A stretch of 64,000 nt of DNA from assembly GCA_037074705.1 (NCBI GenBank), contig CM073591.1:37986587-38050586 (forward strand), given 5' to 3'. Of this stretch, positions 24,117 to 36,694 are shown piece by piece (position 1 is the stretch's first letter; every line of letters begins with the position of its first letter). Both the position numbers and the translations under genes were made by a program. The notes beneath the pieces are model-generated. The model was not told the origin of the DNA. It worked only from the letters and a program-made list of their open reading frames with translations, and ran no database searches. This stretch comes from Zhengitettix transpicula. Lineage: Eukaryota > Arthropoda > Insecta > Orthoptera > Tetrigidae.

Positions 24117-24887
24117 AAAAGAAGACGTGACTATAGTGTAGGTTATATAATCGTTTTATCATTCATAAGGCTGGTGAACAATCGCGAAGTGTAAATGCAG
24201 AAAGTGGGATCTAAATCATAGTCAAAAATAATTATACGCGATAAATTATTCTTATACTGATTTTCGATAGTCTGATTCGTAGATTTTTAAGAGAAGCAAT
24301 AAAATATCTTAACAGAAAAGAAATTCAAAATTTGAATTTTAACAAAAATAAAAAGGTAACAAAAACAAAAAAAACAATTAAATTTAAGAAAGGCAAGACT
24401 ATTTTTTATATTTTATTACTCGAGCAATGTAAATTAATGATAAATTATTATAAATTAAATTATTACAAATTTTCAATTTACCTTTGAACGGCTCAGTTCT
24501 TATTTAGAAAGAGTCCTTTTCAGGGTCGAAATTCACTCAGGTGAGTTCAAGATTTTCGTTTGCCGAACGTGACCCAGACTACATTATTGTTTTTCGGCAT
24601 TTCATGGAATTTTCACGGAGTCCCAATTGGCAGCCATATATGACTTAGGTTTACTACTGACGAAAGGTACGACCAATCCGAAATCGTTGACATAGAATTT
24701 AAAATTGCAATGAAAACATTACAAGTACGTTGAAACATATTTCCGTAATTTTTCCATAAAACACAATCGAAATTTCTAAATCTTGTAAGCAGTATATAAA
24801 CATGTCGAATTTCGTCAGATTAACTCTCCTCCTCTTTATCTCTCCAAATCTTGATGAAAATAATAAAATTTAAAACTATTTTTTAAG

Positions 24888-24926
<39 letters not shown>

Positions 24927-27339
24927 TGTGTGTAATAACTATTAAATTATTTATATTTTACCCCACTATTTACCTGACTATCAAAATTTTAAAAAATCCA
25001 TATTTTTAGCCGTTTTCTTTAATAAAACTGAGTTTTTGACTGACTGCCCTTCAACTGACCAACTATCTGACCATATTCTTAAAACTCAGTTTTCTGTTGG
25101 ATAGATAATTTTTTTTCATAAACATCACCACTATTTATTCAAAATAATCTTGAATGGTATTCTTTTTTTATCTGTAGATACTACGTTCGAATTGATATAT
25201 TTATCCCCGAAGTCTCTGAAACTGAAAAATGCAAGTCCTTGTCTGTTTTCTTTCTTTATAGAGACAGATGTTGTCATGTTCCTTTCTAACACAATTAACG
25301 GATCAATTTTGCCAAATCCGATGGTCAGACTTACAAGATAAATATTTTTGAGAATCAAAGAATTTAAAATATGTAAGTGTTCACTACAAAAGGTTGTCCA
25401 TTTAACATACGAAATATTATTTAATACCCTTTTTAATGCCCATAATCAAACAACTAAATTATGAGGGACGCTGCAGAAGTTTTCGCCATTGGTGACTCAG
25501 TTTGTGTCACATTTACGTTTAACTTTTGTGAACAATGTTGCGGCGTTTGCTTGGGAAACATGCGTTTGGTGGTTCTTAGAATCATGTCAACCAGTTTCTT
25601 AGAACATTACAATCATACTTTAGCTGAAAACCTGAGTTAATATTTTTACGATTTCTCTGTCTCGAATTATTCCAGTACAGTTTCTAAGTCACTTCGAATA
25701 TTTCACAGTTTCCCTAAGACTCTCGGCAGTCTAGAGCATTTTAACGTTTCCCTTAGTCGTCATTTATCCCCTAACGTACCTAGGCGACCCGCAGTGATTA
25801 CAGCTCTGGAAATCGATTTTTCCTCGGCGTAATGACCTGGGCTACTTTATTGTTCTGGTTGCCTCGTAAGTCAGAACACAAGAGTGGGAAGTCATACCAA
25901 GGACATTCAATACGAAACAACTTTCTACAAACACAAACATGCTGCAGTCCGTCTAACGGGACGTGAAATTACGAATAACTAGCAGGTCAATTGAAAAATC
26001 GAGCCGTAAATTAAAACGGAAACCAACCAAAAAACCCACGCCAAAATAGCGGTCGTTTAATAAAACCTTACAACGAGACATTCATTCAGTCGTATTCCCT
26101 AATAGCCTTTTGCTGAAGTTGGACTTCGACGTACGCGATATGTGGCTGGAAATAATTATATTAAAAATAAAGCTTGAAGAGGTCATCGTGATAACGTAAA
26201 GAGAAAACGTTATATAGAATTTCAGGACATACAAACTGAAAGAATAAAATATTCATTATTGGGTGTAGTTTAATTACTTCTTATTATAGTGTTAAAAACG
26301 ACCTTCATTCAGACAACTTTAAAATAAGAACTTAAACTAAGTAAATTTGAATTTAAAAATGCTGGACGTTTCGAACATGAATTTAAAATCAAAGATAAGA
26401 AAGTCTGTATACGGGTCGTTTGTAAAATTATTATTTTAAACAGACGTTAATTTTTTGTTTATTAAATTACTTATTATTGGATTTACATCAATGAATAAAA
26501 ATGGAGTGAGTTTATGTTATAAAAATTCTTTTTCCATCTACATACATTCATGTCAATTTTTATGCATGTTTGAAAAAATTTAACAAACGTTTTTTAAATC
26601 TTTTATTTTAATTTTAATTTATGTAGTATCTCGGTGGCAATTCTTTCAGCCACGTCTCAATTGATAATTAGGATAAATTTACCATGTACTTAAAATTTTT
26701 ATTAATCAACTTTACATGTGCCTTATCTGCTTTCTTCCCGAAAAATAATATTTTAACTAATTTCTTGATACCTTCTTCGAGCTTTTTATTTTCTGGTCTA
26801 AATTCGCTGATACGATTGCGGGTTTGTCGGACCAATCTATAACCCTCCTATTCACAGACTACTTGTCCACGTGCTTAAGTTGCCCTCTTTGTCTCTTTTT
26901 AAACAATTAGTCTCATTTAGTAACACTATTTGGCGGACTTGTGAGATTTCTCACTTATTCTCAGACCGGTTGATTTAAGAAAGTTTCGATCAAAACGCAA
27001 AGGCTGGCCTTCTTTTTCCTTTCTCAGAAGTGACTCCCATTTACTTGCTCAGTTTTTAAATGTTCTTCAATTTGTTTTACCCACTCTCTTCTGTACCAGA
27101 ATGGTTCGAAACACACACGGGCCGATGTATGATTTCCTTCACTTCACACGACTGTTTACTTAAAATCCTACAAAATTGAAACTAATAAATTAACCCAATA
27201 TTAAATCCTTACTAAAAGTCATATATACAATTATTGATCTGATCCTCTCCTAATCACAAAATTTTTAATACTACAGTAAAAAAATATTAATTTTCTACTA
27301 ATTCTGACAAACATTCGTCGCCGACTAATTCTTGAAAAT
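24112..27339. other. Unassigned AT-rich stretch
   Basis: A second TA microsatellite with TG steps lies at 24,888-24,934. Apart from short unsupported ORFs I see nothing. The stretch at 26,640-27,180, just left of the decayed RT, reads with few stops on the minus strand and could be further LINE sequence, but I recognise no motif there. Confidence 0.4.
24888..24934. repeat. (TA)n/(TG)n microsatellite
   Basis: TA repeats with a central TGTA step and a terminal TGTGTG run. Confidence 0.9.
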
Positions 27340-27600
27340 AATTCGAGTCATCCCAAAGTAATATCGCCTGCACCCTTCAATTCTCTGAAGACAATGCAGT
27401 CATCCGCGAAACGTTTTCTGTGCAACTGTATTTCCTCCATGACAGGATTTATGAACGCTATAAACAAGCTATCTGATCGCACTTCCCTGGGGCACTGCGG
27501 GAGTAATTTCTACTCGTTACAAAGTTTATCATTCATACCAAGTCTGAGATTTTAACCCTTAAGAATTCTACCAACCCAAGATAATTCTCGACTATCGATA
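27340..27600 (-). pseudogene. Decayed LINE reverse-transcriptase palm fragment
   Basis: On the minus strand, short frames line up in order with the RT palm of non-LTR retrotransposons. A WVGRILKG-type segment (the family has W...FL.GR) is followed by VEITPAVPQGS, in which VPQGS (27481-27495) is the strongly conserved motif before the catalytic site. After a stop and a frame change come FIAFINPVMEEIQ (family: F..FINDLP..I) and RFADDCIVF. The FADD tetrad (27399-27410) holds the two catalytic aspartates of RT. At least two stops and two frameshifts break the reading, so it is dead. Neither end nor poly(A) was found, and the element cannot be assigned to a clade. It is not part of the jockey insertion at 30 kb: the orientation is opposite and the decay is much greater. 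Confidence 0.8.
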
Positions 27601-29952
27601 TCATGTACTCCGCTACTGTCAATAAATTTTTAATATCGAATAAAAATGATTGCTCATAGGAAAGGAATGGAAAAATTAGGTCAACAATATTCAAATCTTT
27701 TCATAATGTCAATTATTTAACAGTAGCTTTCGGGGAAAACCGCACCATAATTATCGGTATAGATCGTCAGCTGGAATCCCCGATAACTACAGTTAAATAA
27801 TTGTCTAAATATAATGGAAATATTTGAATATAATTAACCTAATTGTACCATTTATTTTCAAAGTCATCACAATAAGGTCTTACTAAATACGGTACCAAGG
27901 ATTGTCATGTTCAAGCAGAGAACACTTCACATTTATACAGTGAAGTCTTCATAACTTCAAATATAGTACGGCGATACCTTAGGTACCAACAATAATCCGT
28001 GTCTGGATTCATCCATTTTTATGTGCATACAACAAAAAATTAACCAGTACGAGTTTTTTTTTGTAATCTATGCGGGGTGATGCTTGCATCATCCCAGTTG
28101 TACAGTTTTTATGAAAACGTCCATGGAGTATTTATTGATAAAATGTACAATTAAAATAAATTCAGTTTGTTTTTTGTTCACTTCATCGCAGCAGTTTGAC
28201 CTCCCTGTCAATTGATATGTCGTATTTGCCATATACTTTTATTCAAATTTCTGCCCTTACTGAACATACATCTTCAATAAATCTCCGACACTTTCGGCTA
28301 TTGCCAAGTTAATTCGTCAGAAAATAATTTACTGATTTGTATCCTATTTCATAGCCTAAATTCCATGTTACATTCAGACATTTATCGGTTTCATAATTAG
28401 CCTATTTACTACGACAAAGTTGAATTATTCCAACCAAAATTTTCTTAGGGTCAAGTTGGTAGTTCCACACATTTAAAATAATCTGGCAAATGAGCGTATG
28501 GTGCTTACAAAAGTTTGTTATTCAAGAAAGAGGCCTTACTAATTTGAAAATCTCGGGTATAATTCATATACATTTTTTGAAAAACATCGCGGATGCTTAT
28601 CTGTAAGTTTTGGAGTTACGAAACTGCCAATTGTGGTAATTTTTTTCCGAGTTAATTCATCATTTTTGATCTCAAATACACTCCTCATGTACATTGCTAT
28701 TTAACTAACTATTAGATTATTCTTATCTAGGTGATTTATACTGTTAGCTGTTCCTTCCGATATTCCGTACACAATATCCCAATTAAATGTTTTGACGAGA
28801 AATAAATTGATATGGTCACGTGTTCCAACAAAATATTATCGTTCCTTACCCGCTACGGAAGGTTAAACGCTGCGCAAGGATTCAAAAAGAACAATACACC
28901 AAATTGGAAACAGCTTCATTATGATAATAGCTTTGTAGCGAGTAATATCTCTAAGAATATTCTTCGATAAGGATTTGTCTCTGTCTGGGGACATTATTCG
29001 GTGTCAAAGGTGTGTTCAGGATTAACCCGGCTTGATTAATGTTCCAGAGAAAGAAATATACATACTCATAAAAGAGGGCCAAAGCTTTTCTCTGTTATAA
29101 AATATTAAACAGCTTTCCCCCTAAAGACAGACACATAGTCCGCTGTTCAAAACGTTAAAGTCCACTGTTATTCATATGCGTTTCCAAGCTGAAAAGAACG
29201 TAAGAAAATAAATCCGTATTTCATCTAAAAAAATATTGGACAACCGGTGTCAAACGAGACTTACATTAATGTTTGTTTTACTTCCGAAGACAATATTTTA
29301 CAACATCGGGCTCTCTCAGAAGTTTATTTTTTCCACACACTCGCGCAATATACCTATTTTTAGCAGAATGAAATATTTCATTAACCGTAATGTTCTGAGA
29401 GAAGTTTTAATTACATGCGAGAAATAAGATTGAGAGATTCTTGTGAAGGTAATTCAGATAAATATTCCTGTAAACATAAGTTTTAGAGAGACAGGAAAGA
29501 TAGATGAAAATTTTGGGCTAGTTAAAATTACGTAGTATTATGATTATACTAAATTACACATTTAATAGTTTTTCCTATTAAGTTTTAAAAAACATAACAT
29601 TATAATGACTCTGAAATTTTTACATACATTTACGTTCAATAGTTGAAAACGTTTCAGGATATAAAACCAATAGAGATTAAAGAAAAAACGCCTTGTATCA
29701 AATCCATGTGTGTTTCAGCAGCTGAAGAAACTGTCGACTACATAGTTAGTTATATTCATCGTTACGCCTTTAATATGTAAAAATATTTGTCATCCATCTT
29801 CCATAATTTTTTAGAAACATGATAATTTTACAAACAAAAAAATTCAAATACGTACCTATCGAAGGAAAAGTTAGAGATGTTGTTTCCTAAAACGCAAAAC
29901 TTATACCGTAGTACGCGTCATGTTTACGAGCACTGTTTAACGACGTGAAGTC
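27601..29952. other. Unassigned AT-rich stretch
   Basis: The first ~100 bp may be more of the decayed LINE RT. No other gene, RNA or repeat recognised. Confidence 0.45.
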
Positions 29953-31335
29953 AATTGGTTAAAAACTTAAATTTGCGCAGGTAATACTAATACTAAAACC
30001 TGGTAAACCCGCCGAAGAAGTCTCATCATATCGCCCAATCAGTTTATTGTCACAAATTTCTAAATTATTGGAGAAACTTTTACTAAAAAGATTAAAGGAA
30101 ACTGATTCACTAGAGAACTGGATCCCGAATCACCAATTTGGATTCAGAAAGTTCCATTCCACAATTCAACAATGCCATCGAGTAGTAAACATAATCTCAA
30201 CGACGTTTGAAAATAAAGCGTATTGCCCAGCAGTCTTTATAGATATACAGCAGGCTTTTGACAAGGTGTGGCACGATGGGCTCCTACTCAAGATAAAGTC
30301 TTCTCTGACAAGCGAAGTTTATCTTCTTATGAAGTCATACTTGTCCGACAGATTCTTCCAAATTAAATATGGTCAATGCTATTCCATAATCCACCCGATT
30401 GCTTCCGGTGTACCCCAGGGAAGTGTGCTGGGACCTATACTCTATCAATTATATACAGCCGACATCCCCACAACAGCTGACACATATATAGGTACTTTTG
30501 CTGACGACACCGTCCTCCTATCTCAACATACCGACCCACACATGGCCTCCTCAAACCTTCAAACCCATCTATCCCTTCTCCAAGTATGGCTCAATAAATG
30601 GCGGATCAAAGTTAACGAAGCAAAAAGTACTCAAGTTAACTTTACATTAAATCGATCAGAATGTCCATCAGTGTCCCTAAATAATATAGAAATTCCAAAA
30701 TCAAACGAAGTTCGCTATCTGGGTCTACATTTGGACAAAAAACTAACGTGGAAAAAACATATATTAAAAAAAAGGAAGGAATCCGACCTGCGACTGAGAA
30801 AAATGTACTGGGCACTGGGGAGAAAATCGTGTTTATCGCTTGAAAACAAAATCTTACTTTACAAAGCTATAATAAAACCAATTTGGACATATGGCATTGA
30901 GCTATGGGGCTGCTCTTGCAAATCCAACGTCAACATCATCCAACGATTTCAATCGAAAAAACTCAGAATGCTTGTAAATGCACCTTGGTACGTCAGCAAT
31001 CGAACATTACATACGGACCTCGGAATGCCAACCGTTCAAGAAGAATGCGCCAACCGGAGTGCCAGCCACTTCCTGCGTCTCCAACTTCACTCAAACGAAC
31101 TAGCGTCCACCCTGCAACATGACCCTCCCTACAGAAGACTTCAGAACAAGAAATGGCCGAATGACCTGAAAGCAGTATAAGTTCACAATCCGGATAACGT
31201 CATTGGATGGGTATCCGCTCACGTCATTGTATTATTGTGTCATCACATTAACTCATGGAACATGTACTATATAGTTCCGATTGTTAATTTTCTAATAAAT
31301 TAAAAAAAAAAAAAAAAAAAAAAAATTGGTTAAAA
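29953..31335 (+). mobile_element. 5'-truncated jockey-type LINE with target-site duplication
   Basis: The insertion is bounded by the same 12-bp word AATTGGTTAAAA at 29953-29964 and 31324-31335, a target-site duplication of the size expected for target-primed reverse transcription. Inside are, in order, an open RT frame running to the very 5' junction, a stop at 31178, a 3' UTR of about 120 bp, an AATAAA signal (31294-31299) and a poly(A) tail of about 22 bases (from 31302). The 5' end falls inside the RT domain, so the endonuclease, ORF1 and promoter are missing. Such 5' truncation is typical of LINE insertions. The intact frame, clean poly(A) and perfect duplication indicate a young insertion. 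Confidence 0.95.
29966..31180 (+). CDS. Jockey-clade non-LTR reverse transcriptase, C-terminal 404 residues
   Basis: RNA-dependent DNA polymerase of a LINE, which copies the element's RNA at a nicked chromosomal target. The frame is open from the 5' junction to the stop, 404 codons, with no start of its own. Numbering from the junction: KPGKP near residue 11 and SYRPISL near 21-27 (N-terminal RT block), FGFR near 58, FID of the first catalytic aspartate near 91-93, GVPQGSVLGP at 148-157, FADD at 178-181 (30497-30508) with the catalytic aspartate pair, then YLGLHLD and a thumb/C-terminal region ending LKAV. A complete jockey ORF2 is roughly 900-1,000 residues, so the apurinic endonuclease and the first RT block are absent. 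No stops or frameshifts interrupt it. It cannot be independently mobile; expression would need an outside promoter and an internal start. Confidence 0.93.
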   Translation, partial: LKFAQVILILKPGKPAEEVSSYRPISLLSQISKLLEKLLLKRLKETDSLENWIPNHQFGFRKFHSTIQQCHRVVNIISTTFENKAYCPAVFIDIQQAFDKVWHDGLLLKIKSSLTSEVYLLMKSYLSDRFFQIKYGQCYSIIHPIASGVPQGSVLGPILYQLYTADIPTTADTYIGTFADDTVLLSQHTDPHMASSNLQTHLSLLQVWLNKWRIKVNEAKSTQVNFTLNRSECPSVSLNNIEIPKSNEVRYLGLHLDKKLTWKKHILKKRKESDLRLRKMYWALGRKSCLSLENKILLYKAIIKPIWTYGIELWGCSCKSNVNIIQRFQSKKLRMLVNAPWYVSNRTLHTDLGMPTVQEECANRSASHFLRLQLHSNELASTLQHDPPYRRLQNKKWPNDLKAV

Positions 31336-31739
31336 GGAAACACCTTACTGGTTGGTCTTCGATATATATGTTCCTTAGATAAATATATCGATATGAGATC
31401 AACATAAGGTATTATTAATTTATACTAATTAATAAATAATTTAAAGCAATCAAATTTAATAAATTAACGGTACTACATTTCAATTATGTAATTGTACTTC
31501 TCAATAATTTTATAATTTTAGCATACAACGTACCAATATCTAACCCTTCGTTTCTATAGTTTACGATCATCTCTCTCTCTCTTTAAATTCATTTGAATTG
31601 ATTCAGATGTTCTAAGTTTGATGTTAATACATTTTTGTTTCAAATGGATAATTTCATCAAATTAAATAAAATAGAGCGTTTTGTGTCTGTCTGTGTTTGT
31701 GGGTATGTTCTGCATACAAATCTACAACCGTGAAGAAAA
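31336..31739. other. Unassigned AT-rich stretch
   Basis: No gene. A CT-rich run occurs at 31,571-31,584. Confidence 0.5.
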
Positions 31740-32345
31740 TACGACCAAATTTCGTACACGTAATCCCTTCGAACCAGAAACAAACACTGTTGGGGTCAGA
31801 CAGGTCTACCACCCCTATATTCTGGGATGGAATTTTTCAAACATATTTGCGTCGAAGAAATATTATCTAGATCAATGATATTGATAGTATTTTTTTCCGA
31901 TGTTGTTTGTGTATAGTTTTAACCCCTTTCGCCATAGGTGGAGAGAACCCTCAGGGGTTGCGGTGGAGGGGCATTAAATAAAAATAAAGTAAAAACAACC
32001 GATATTGAAGTAGAATTTGAAGTTATGGATGTTTAAACATTCGACATGCGGGTTAAGTTGACCAAATTTTGAACACGTGTTCGTTTAGAACCGAAAACAA
32101 ACACGGTTGGGATAAGAGACGACTATCAACCCTGCGGGTAGGGGTGGAATTTTGAAAAATGCTAAAACAACAGATATTTGCAACGAATAAATATTTTACG
32201 GGCAACTGAGATTGATATTGTTTCTCCGAATGTTGTTAGTGTATAATTTTTACCACTTTCGGTATTGGAGGGTTGCAACCTTACTGATGGGTGTGCAATG
32301 GCGTTACACAAAAATAACGCAAAAACAACAGAGATTTGAGTCAAA
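31740..32345 (+). repeat. Diverged tandem duplication of ~320 bp
   Basis: Two units start near 31,740 and 32,058. Shared order: GACCAAATTT(C/T)G...ACACGT, GAACC(A/G)(G/A)AAACAAACAC(T/G)GTTGGG, a CTACCACCCC/CTATCAACCC block, GGTGGAATTTT or GATGGAATTTT, a TTGATA(G/T)T block, ATGTTGTT(T/A)GTGTATA, and AAATAA(A/C)G(T/C)AAAAACAAC. Identity looks moderate, so the duplication is old. A 65-codon frame over unit 1 is not maintained in unit 2. It probably derives from an unknown repeat family. Confidence 0.75.
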
Positions 32346-32526
32346 TACCGTGTTATGCATGTCGCTGAGTTAAATCTTGAGAACCCAGATAGTCATAAAT
32401 AAAGTTATGGATATATATTAAAATGTGTTGACAACGATTACTTACTTTCGATTTAGGGTTTTCAATAAGTTTGTGATTGCTGAGAAGAAAAATTACGTAA
32501 TGTAAATGAAGTATTTTATCACGCTA

Positions 32527-32570
<44 letters not shown>

Positions 32571-33221
32571 AAAATATATAATGTTTTGCATGAACTATGT
32601 ATCCTTTATAACGATCTAATATCGACATATATAATAAATTATACATAGATAAAGAAGGCCAACTCCTCCTTCTTGTCATAGGTACGTATTTTGAATGTTT
32701 ATGTTTATTTAATTATCATGTTTCTATAAAAACAAGTGTAAGGTGTATGACAGTTCTGTACAAATATTGTTCCATATTTAAGGCGTAAAGGTGAATATAA
32801 CTATTTGGTCGACAACTGCTTCTGAATAAACTTCTGGTTTTCTTTAACCTCTGTCAACTATCAACAATCTTTAAATCTAATGGCTAAAAAGGAATATATG
32901 TGGAACATTTTCCTTTATAAAATAATTTATTTACTATCATTATACAAGATCTCTGGGTGAGTCTGTCAAACGAGCCCAGTGTTTCAGTATTTAGGTCATA
33001 GAAATAAATTTAAGAATATGGAAATGATCGTGAACTATTTATCTGTTACTATTACGGAAAGAATGCCATTTTTTTATGTACATGAATATCAATAACGTCA
33101 CTCCCACAGAAAAAAATCATGAATAATTTAAAATTAAATATATTCTCCAGGAAATGGATATTTAATGTAATATTAACTTTAATAATTATATTTATAGTGA
33201 AAAAATTTATGAAAAATAGAC
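32346..33221. other. Unassigned AT-rich stretch
   Basis: It contains a TA microsatellite at about 32,529-32,562 and otherwise nothing recognised. Confidence 0.5.
32529..32562. repeat. (AT)n microsatellite
   Basis: About 17 uninterrupted AT units. Confidence 0.95.
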
Positions 33222-33262
33222 ACACAACGTTTCCTCCCGACTTCAGAACATTATCAGGTGAT
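33222..33262 (-). other. Hammerhead-like motif, decayed (Penelope-type)
   Basis: On the minus strand: CAC, CTGATAA (33257-33251), 17 bases, GAAAC (33233-33229), GTT, GTG. CAC and GTG can pair as stem I. Core position 8 is A instead of the required G, so it should not be catalytic. It shares the CAC/GTG stem and GAAACGTT with the copies at 50.5, 53.4 and 61.4 kb. Confidence 0.45.
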
Positions 33263-36200
33263 ACATATATTTATACATTAATGATCAAAAAGTAGCCTAA
33301 TTTAATAAATCTGTATAATATATTTTGTCCTGTACATGTAATATTTCTGATTTATTGGCTAATATATTTATGTTATTATACTTAAATAGCAATATAAAAT
33401 TACCTCTCTCTTTTTAGTAGGATATATAAAAAAATTTTATAGTTCATATAAAAAAAATCTATTCTTTCGTTTGTAGGACATTACTAGTGTAGGAATTAAT
33501 GAGATTTCCAGCAAAGTGTCGGTGAACCGGTCAAAGCAGCATATTATTTTTCATTAGAGTAAAGAATAAAAAACTACGTCACTTTGTTGCGGTGCCGTTT
33601 TGATTTTTTCGTCGAATCTCCACGATTCCAATTCACACAAATAAGTCTGGGGTTCTTTGACATTTAGCACAACGTTTCTCCACCTCTCAGTTTCTTTCTC
33701 TGCATTTCTCGTGTCTCTGCAGCTCTGGTAAATCACGTAGCAGCCATTCTGCCTGTGTTGTGCCTGTCAGGATAATGGACTGCCGTTAACCAATCGACCC
33801 TGAAGCATAATTCAGTCTGCTGACCACTTGTACGTATCCGAAGTACAGATTGACTCTCTGCGAGGTCACAAGTCCCGTGTTCCGTGACACCCTTGATAAA
33901 GTAGGCGATTCGCCTTCTGAAAAATCCACGATCCGAACCACGCTAATCTTCTCGCAGATTCTTCGTGTGTGACCCTTTGAAAATGAAGAGGAGGATATGA
34001 TAAAAAAATGGGGCCACCATTCCGTTCGACGTCCCGACTGCCTGCTTCCTTAAATTAATGTCTTATTTAAACTTATTTATACGCACATTTAAATACCGGA
34101 ACGTCTGGATATTTATAGCCTCGAAAGCTAATGAGTGTACAATATGAAATATTTAGTGGCCATTACGTGTTTTATGGACGCGAGGAATTGGTTTATAGGC
34201 GACAGCTGTTCGCTAACCTCAAGAAGAAAACCACTCTTAGAGGTTTCGAATAAAAGAGAGGGGGGAAGTGGAGACTAAATATTTCTCTCAACGAAGCGAC
34301 CAATTGTTGGATTTGTAGATCATGCACCTGACGAAAAAAATTCAAATAATGTTAGTTTAATAAGTAGTTAAGTCATTTAAAAAAACAAGGACGCGCTAGA
34401 GAAGTATTAAATTTGAGGGCAAGCATATTATCTTGTAACCTTATACTTAATAATTCAAGTTTTTATTCCTTTTAATATTATATTTTTTGATATACATAAT
34501 ACTCAAATTAGTCACAAAATTTAGACCTTCCTTTATTTTTTAAAATTAAGAGTAAATAACCTATAAATTACATGATATGCATGTGTCGAGAAAATTAATT
34601 GGCCATATGTTATTTATGAAGTGGCCACGAATCAACCAAAATTATAGACAGAAATTTTACTATAGGAATACAGAATGAATACGAGCTGATGTACTTCCTG
34701 ATTGAAAATTGATTGTCTTATGGCAATAATAGATAATATCAGATTCTGTTTATTTAATTGGGACGATTTGTCTTCCATAATTTCATGCTGATCAAGACAA
34801 TAATTAATCACTGTCATGTTTCGAGTAAAGAATTTGGGGTATTTCATTTCTATCGAGAAATTCAAATAAATTATTATTTTTATTATCAAATATTTAAGGC
34901 TTAATTCATGATTAACGTTTATTGTGTTATAACTAAGTGTATGTTATGAAATCATCCAGTTTCTCCGTTAGAGATAAATAATTTATTTACCTTTTTCTCT
35001 AAAGTTTCATTTTTTGGTGTTATATTCTCTGTCGGCTATTTTTTTCTGTGACTCCACCAACATCGTAAATAGGGTTCAATTAACCAAGTATAGTGGAGGT
35101 AAATATATTGAATATTCATTATATTCACAGTTCCCACACATTTCCATTTTTTTCTTAGTATTTCTCCAAATTGTCTCCTGATTACATTGCGCTGTTTCTT
35201 CGCGATCTATACTTAGTTTGAAGAGTGAAATCAGTTTTATATATTCTGTGGAACCGTTGTGTGAGAGTTATAAATAAATTACTCTTTATACGTTTAGACT
35301 GTTATTCCAAATTCAGCAATTCTCTTTTCTGTGTTTCTGGGGATATATATTATGTACTTTAGCTGGGAAAAAGCCGATGACGATGAAAATATATTTTTAT
35401 TTGTTACATTTTACCTGACATAGATCGACTACTCCCTCAAAAATAATACCAGGCTAAACATGATATAAAAATGTTAAGTATTTTTAATTTTCAATGTCTT
35501 GGATCTCTGCATTTCTAGTCACAGTCTTAAAATTTCCATAGTTATATTATAATATTAGTTATTTTATTTTCCACGAAGTACAAGAGGTCGTCTTATAATT
35601 CGCTTCTTGAAATATGTCGGCGTATATTACGTGTGAATAAACAACGTGACTGTCGTGTGAGGTTGAAGAATCGACAAGCGCGTTTGGGGTCGCGTGTTAC
35701 ATAATTTTAGGCCTCTCAATATCCGCCGAATATCGCATTAAAGAAATTGTAAGGTTTCACTGAGCCGCTGAGGTGTTCTCAAACTGTCACATTGTATCAA
35801 GCGTCTGTGCGTCTATCGTCGAACTTATCAGGGTCGTCCGCCGATTTCCTTACTAGTGTCACAAAAATACTACGCAGACACGTTCTAAGGTGTAATTAAA
35901 TGTGTTTACTGTAATAATTTTTTTTCTGTGATATACGAATTTAGGGTCATCCACGTGTTAGCATCTCTCCTTTAATACCATAAGTATAGTGATAGAAAGA
36001 GATGTGCGGAAGGGAGAAACAATGGAAACCAGACAGATGTAAAAAGTCACAACATGAGACAGCAAGAGACTCGACATTTGTGACAAAACTTCGACACTTT
36101 CCATCCCTAACTAGCAGAAATAAAGCAGAAAGCAGATTGAATTGCTATAAGTCAGCACTCTGTAACTTTAAGAGAGTTTTAATGTTACAAACGCGTTTAT

Positions 36201-36694
36201 AGGTAAATTTAATGTATAGTAGTAAAGTGTGAAAAAATCTAATTATTTTTGTAGCTACTCTTTACACACACACATACATATATGTATATATATATAATTT
36301 ATTAATTTGTTATCAATTATTGCGATTTAAACGTTCGATTAAACCTTTCTTTTCATTCTTCTGTACCTTGCACTTAATTTCTTAAAAACCGGCTAGAAAA
36401 TTGAGAACCGGAAAGGACATAATATAATGGAATATATATCCTAATTAATTCATACAATTTCTATGTAGACTGATAGTATTGTGAGTTTATAGATTTGGCA
36501 GGTTTTCAAGAATATGGAATCTGAAAAGGTGGAAAATTCAATAAGGAAAACTGTAAAGTTTGAAAACGAAAAGGGGAAAATAATAGTATTAAAAAAAGTC
36601 TTGGGAAGGAAGGCGAAATTATAAATAATTATACACGGACTTATAGAAACTACAGTGATTAGAGTGCAATCAAAGATGTTGGATACAATGTATA
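33263..36694. other. Unassigned stretch
   Basis: Mostly AT-rich. GC-richer blocks occur at 33,560-34,040 and 35,580-35,880, without recognisable coding sequence. Only short ORFs without motifs, and a short TA run near 36,280. Confidence 0.45.

Noticed and set aside
26640..27180. Further LINE coding sequence left of the decayed RT
   Set aside because: The minus-strand reading has few stops in places, but I could not identify any RT or C-terminal motif.
29713..29735. Hammerhead-like GTTTCAGCAGCTGAAGAAAC word
   Set aside because: This is a short palindrome without the CTGANGA-stem-GAAAC-GTY order; taken as chance.
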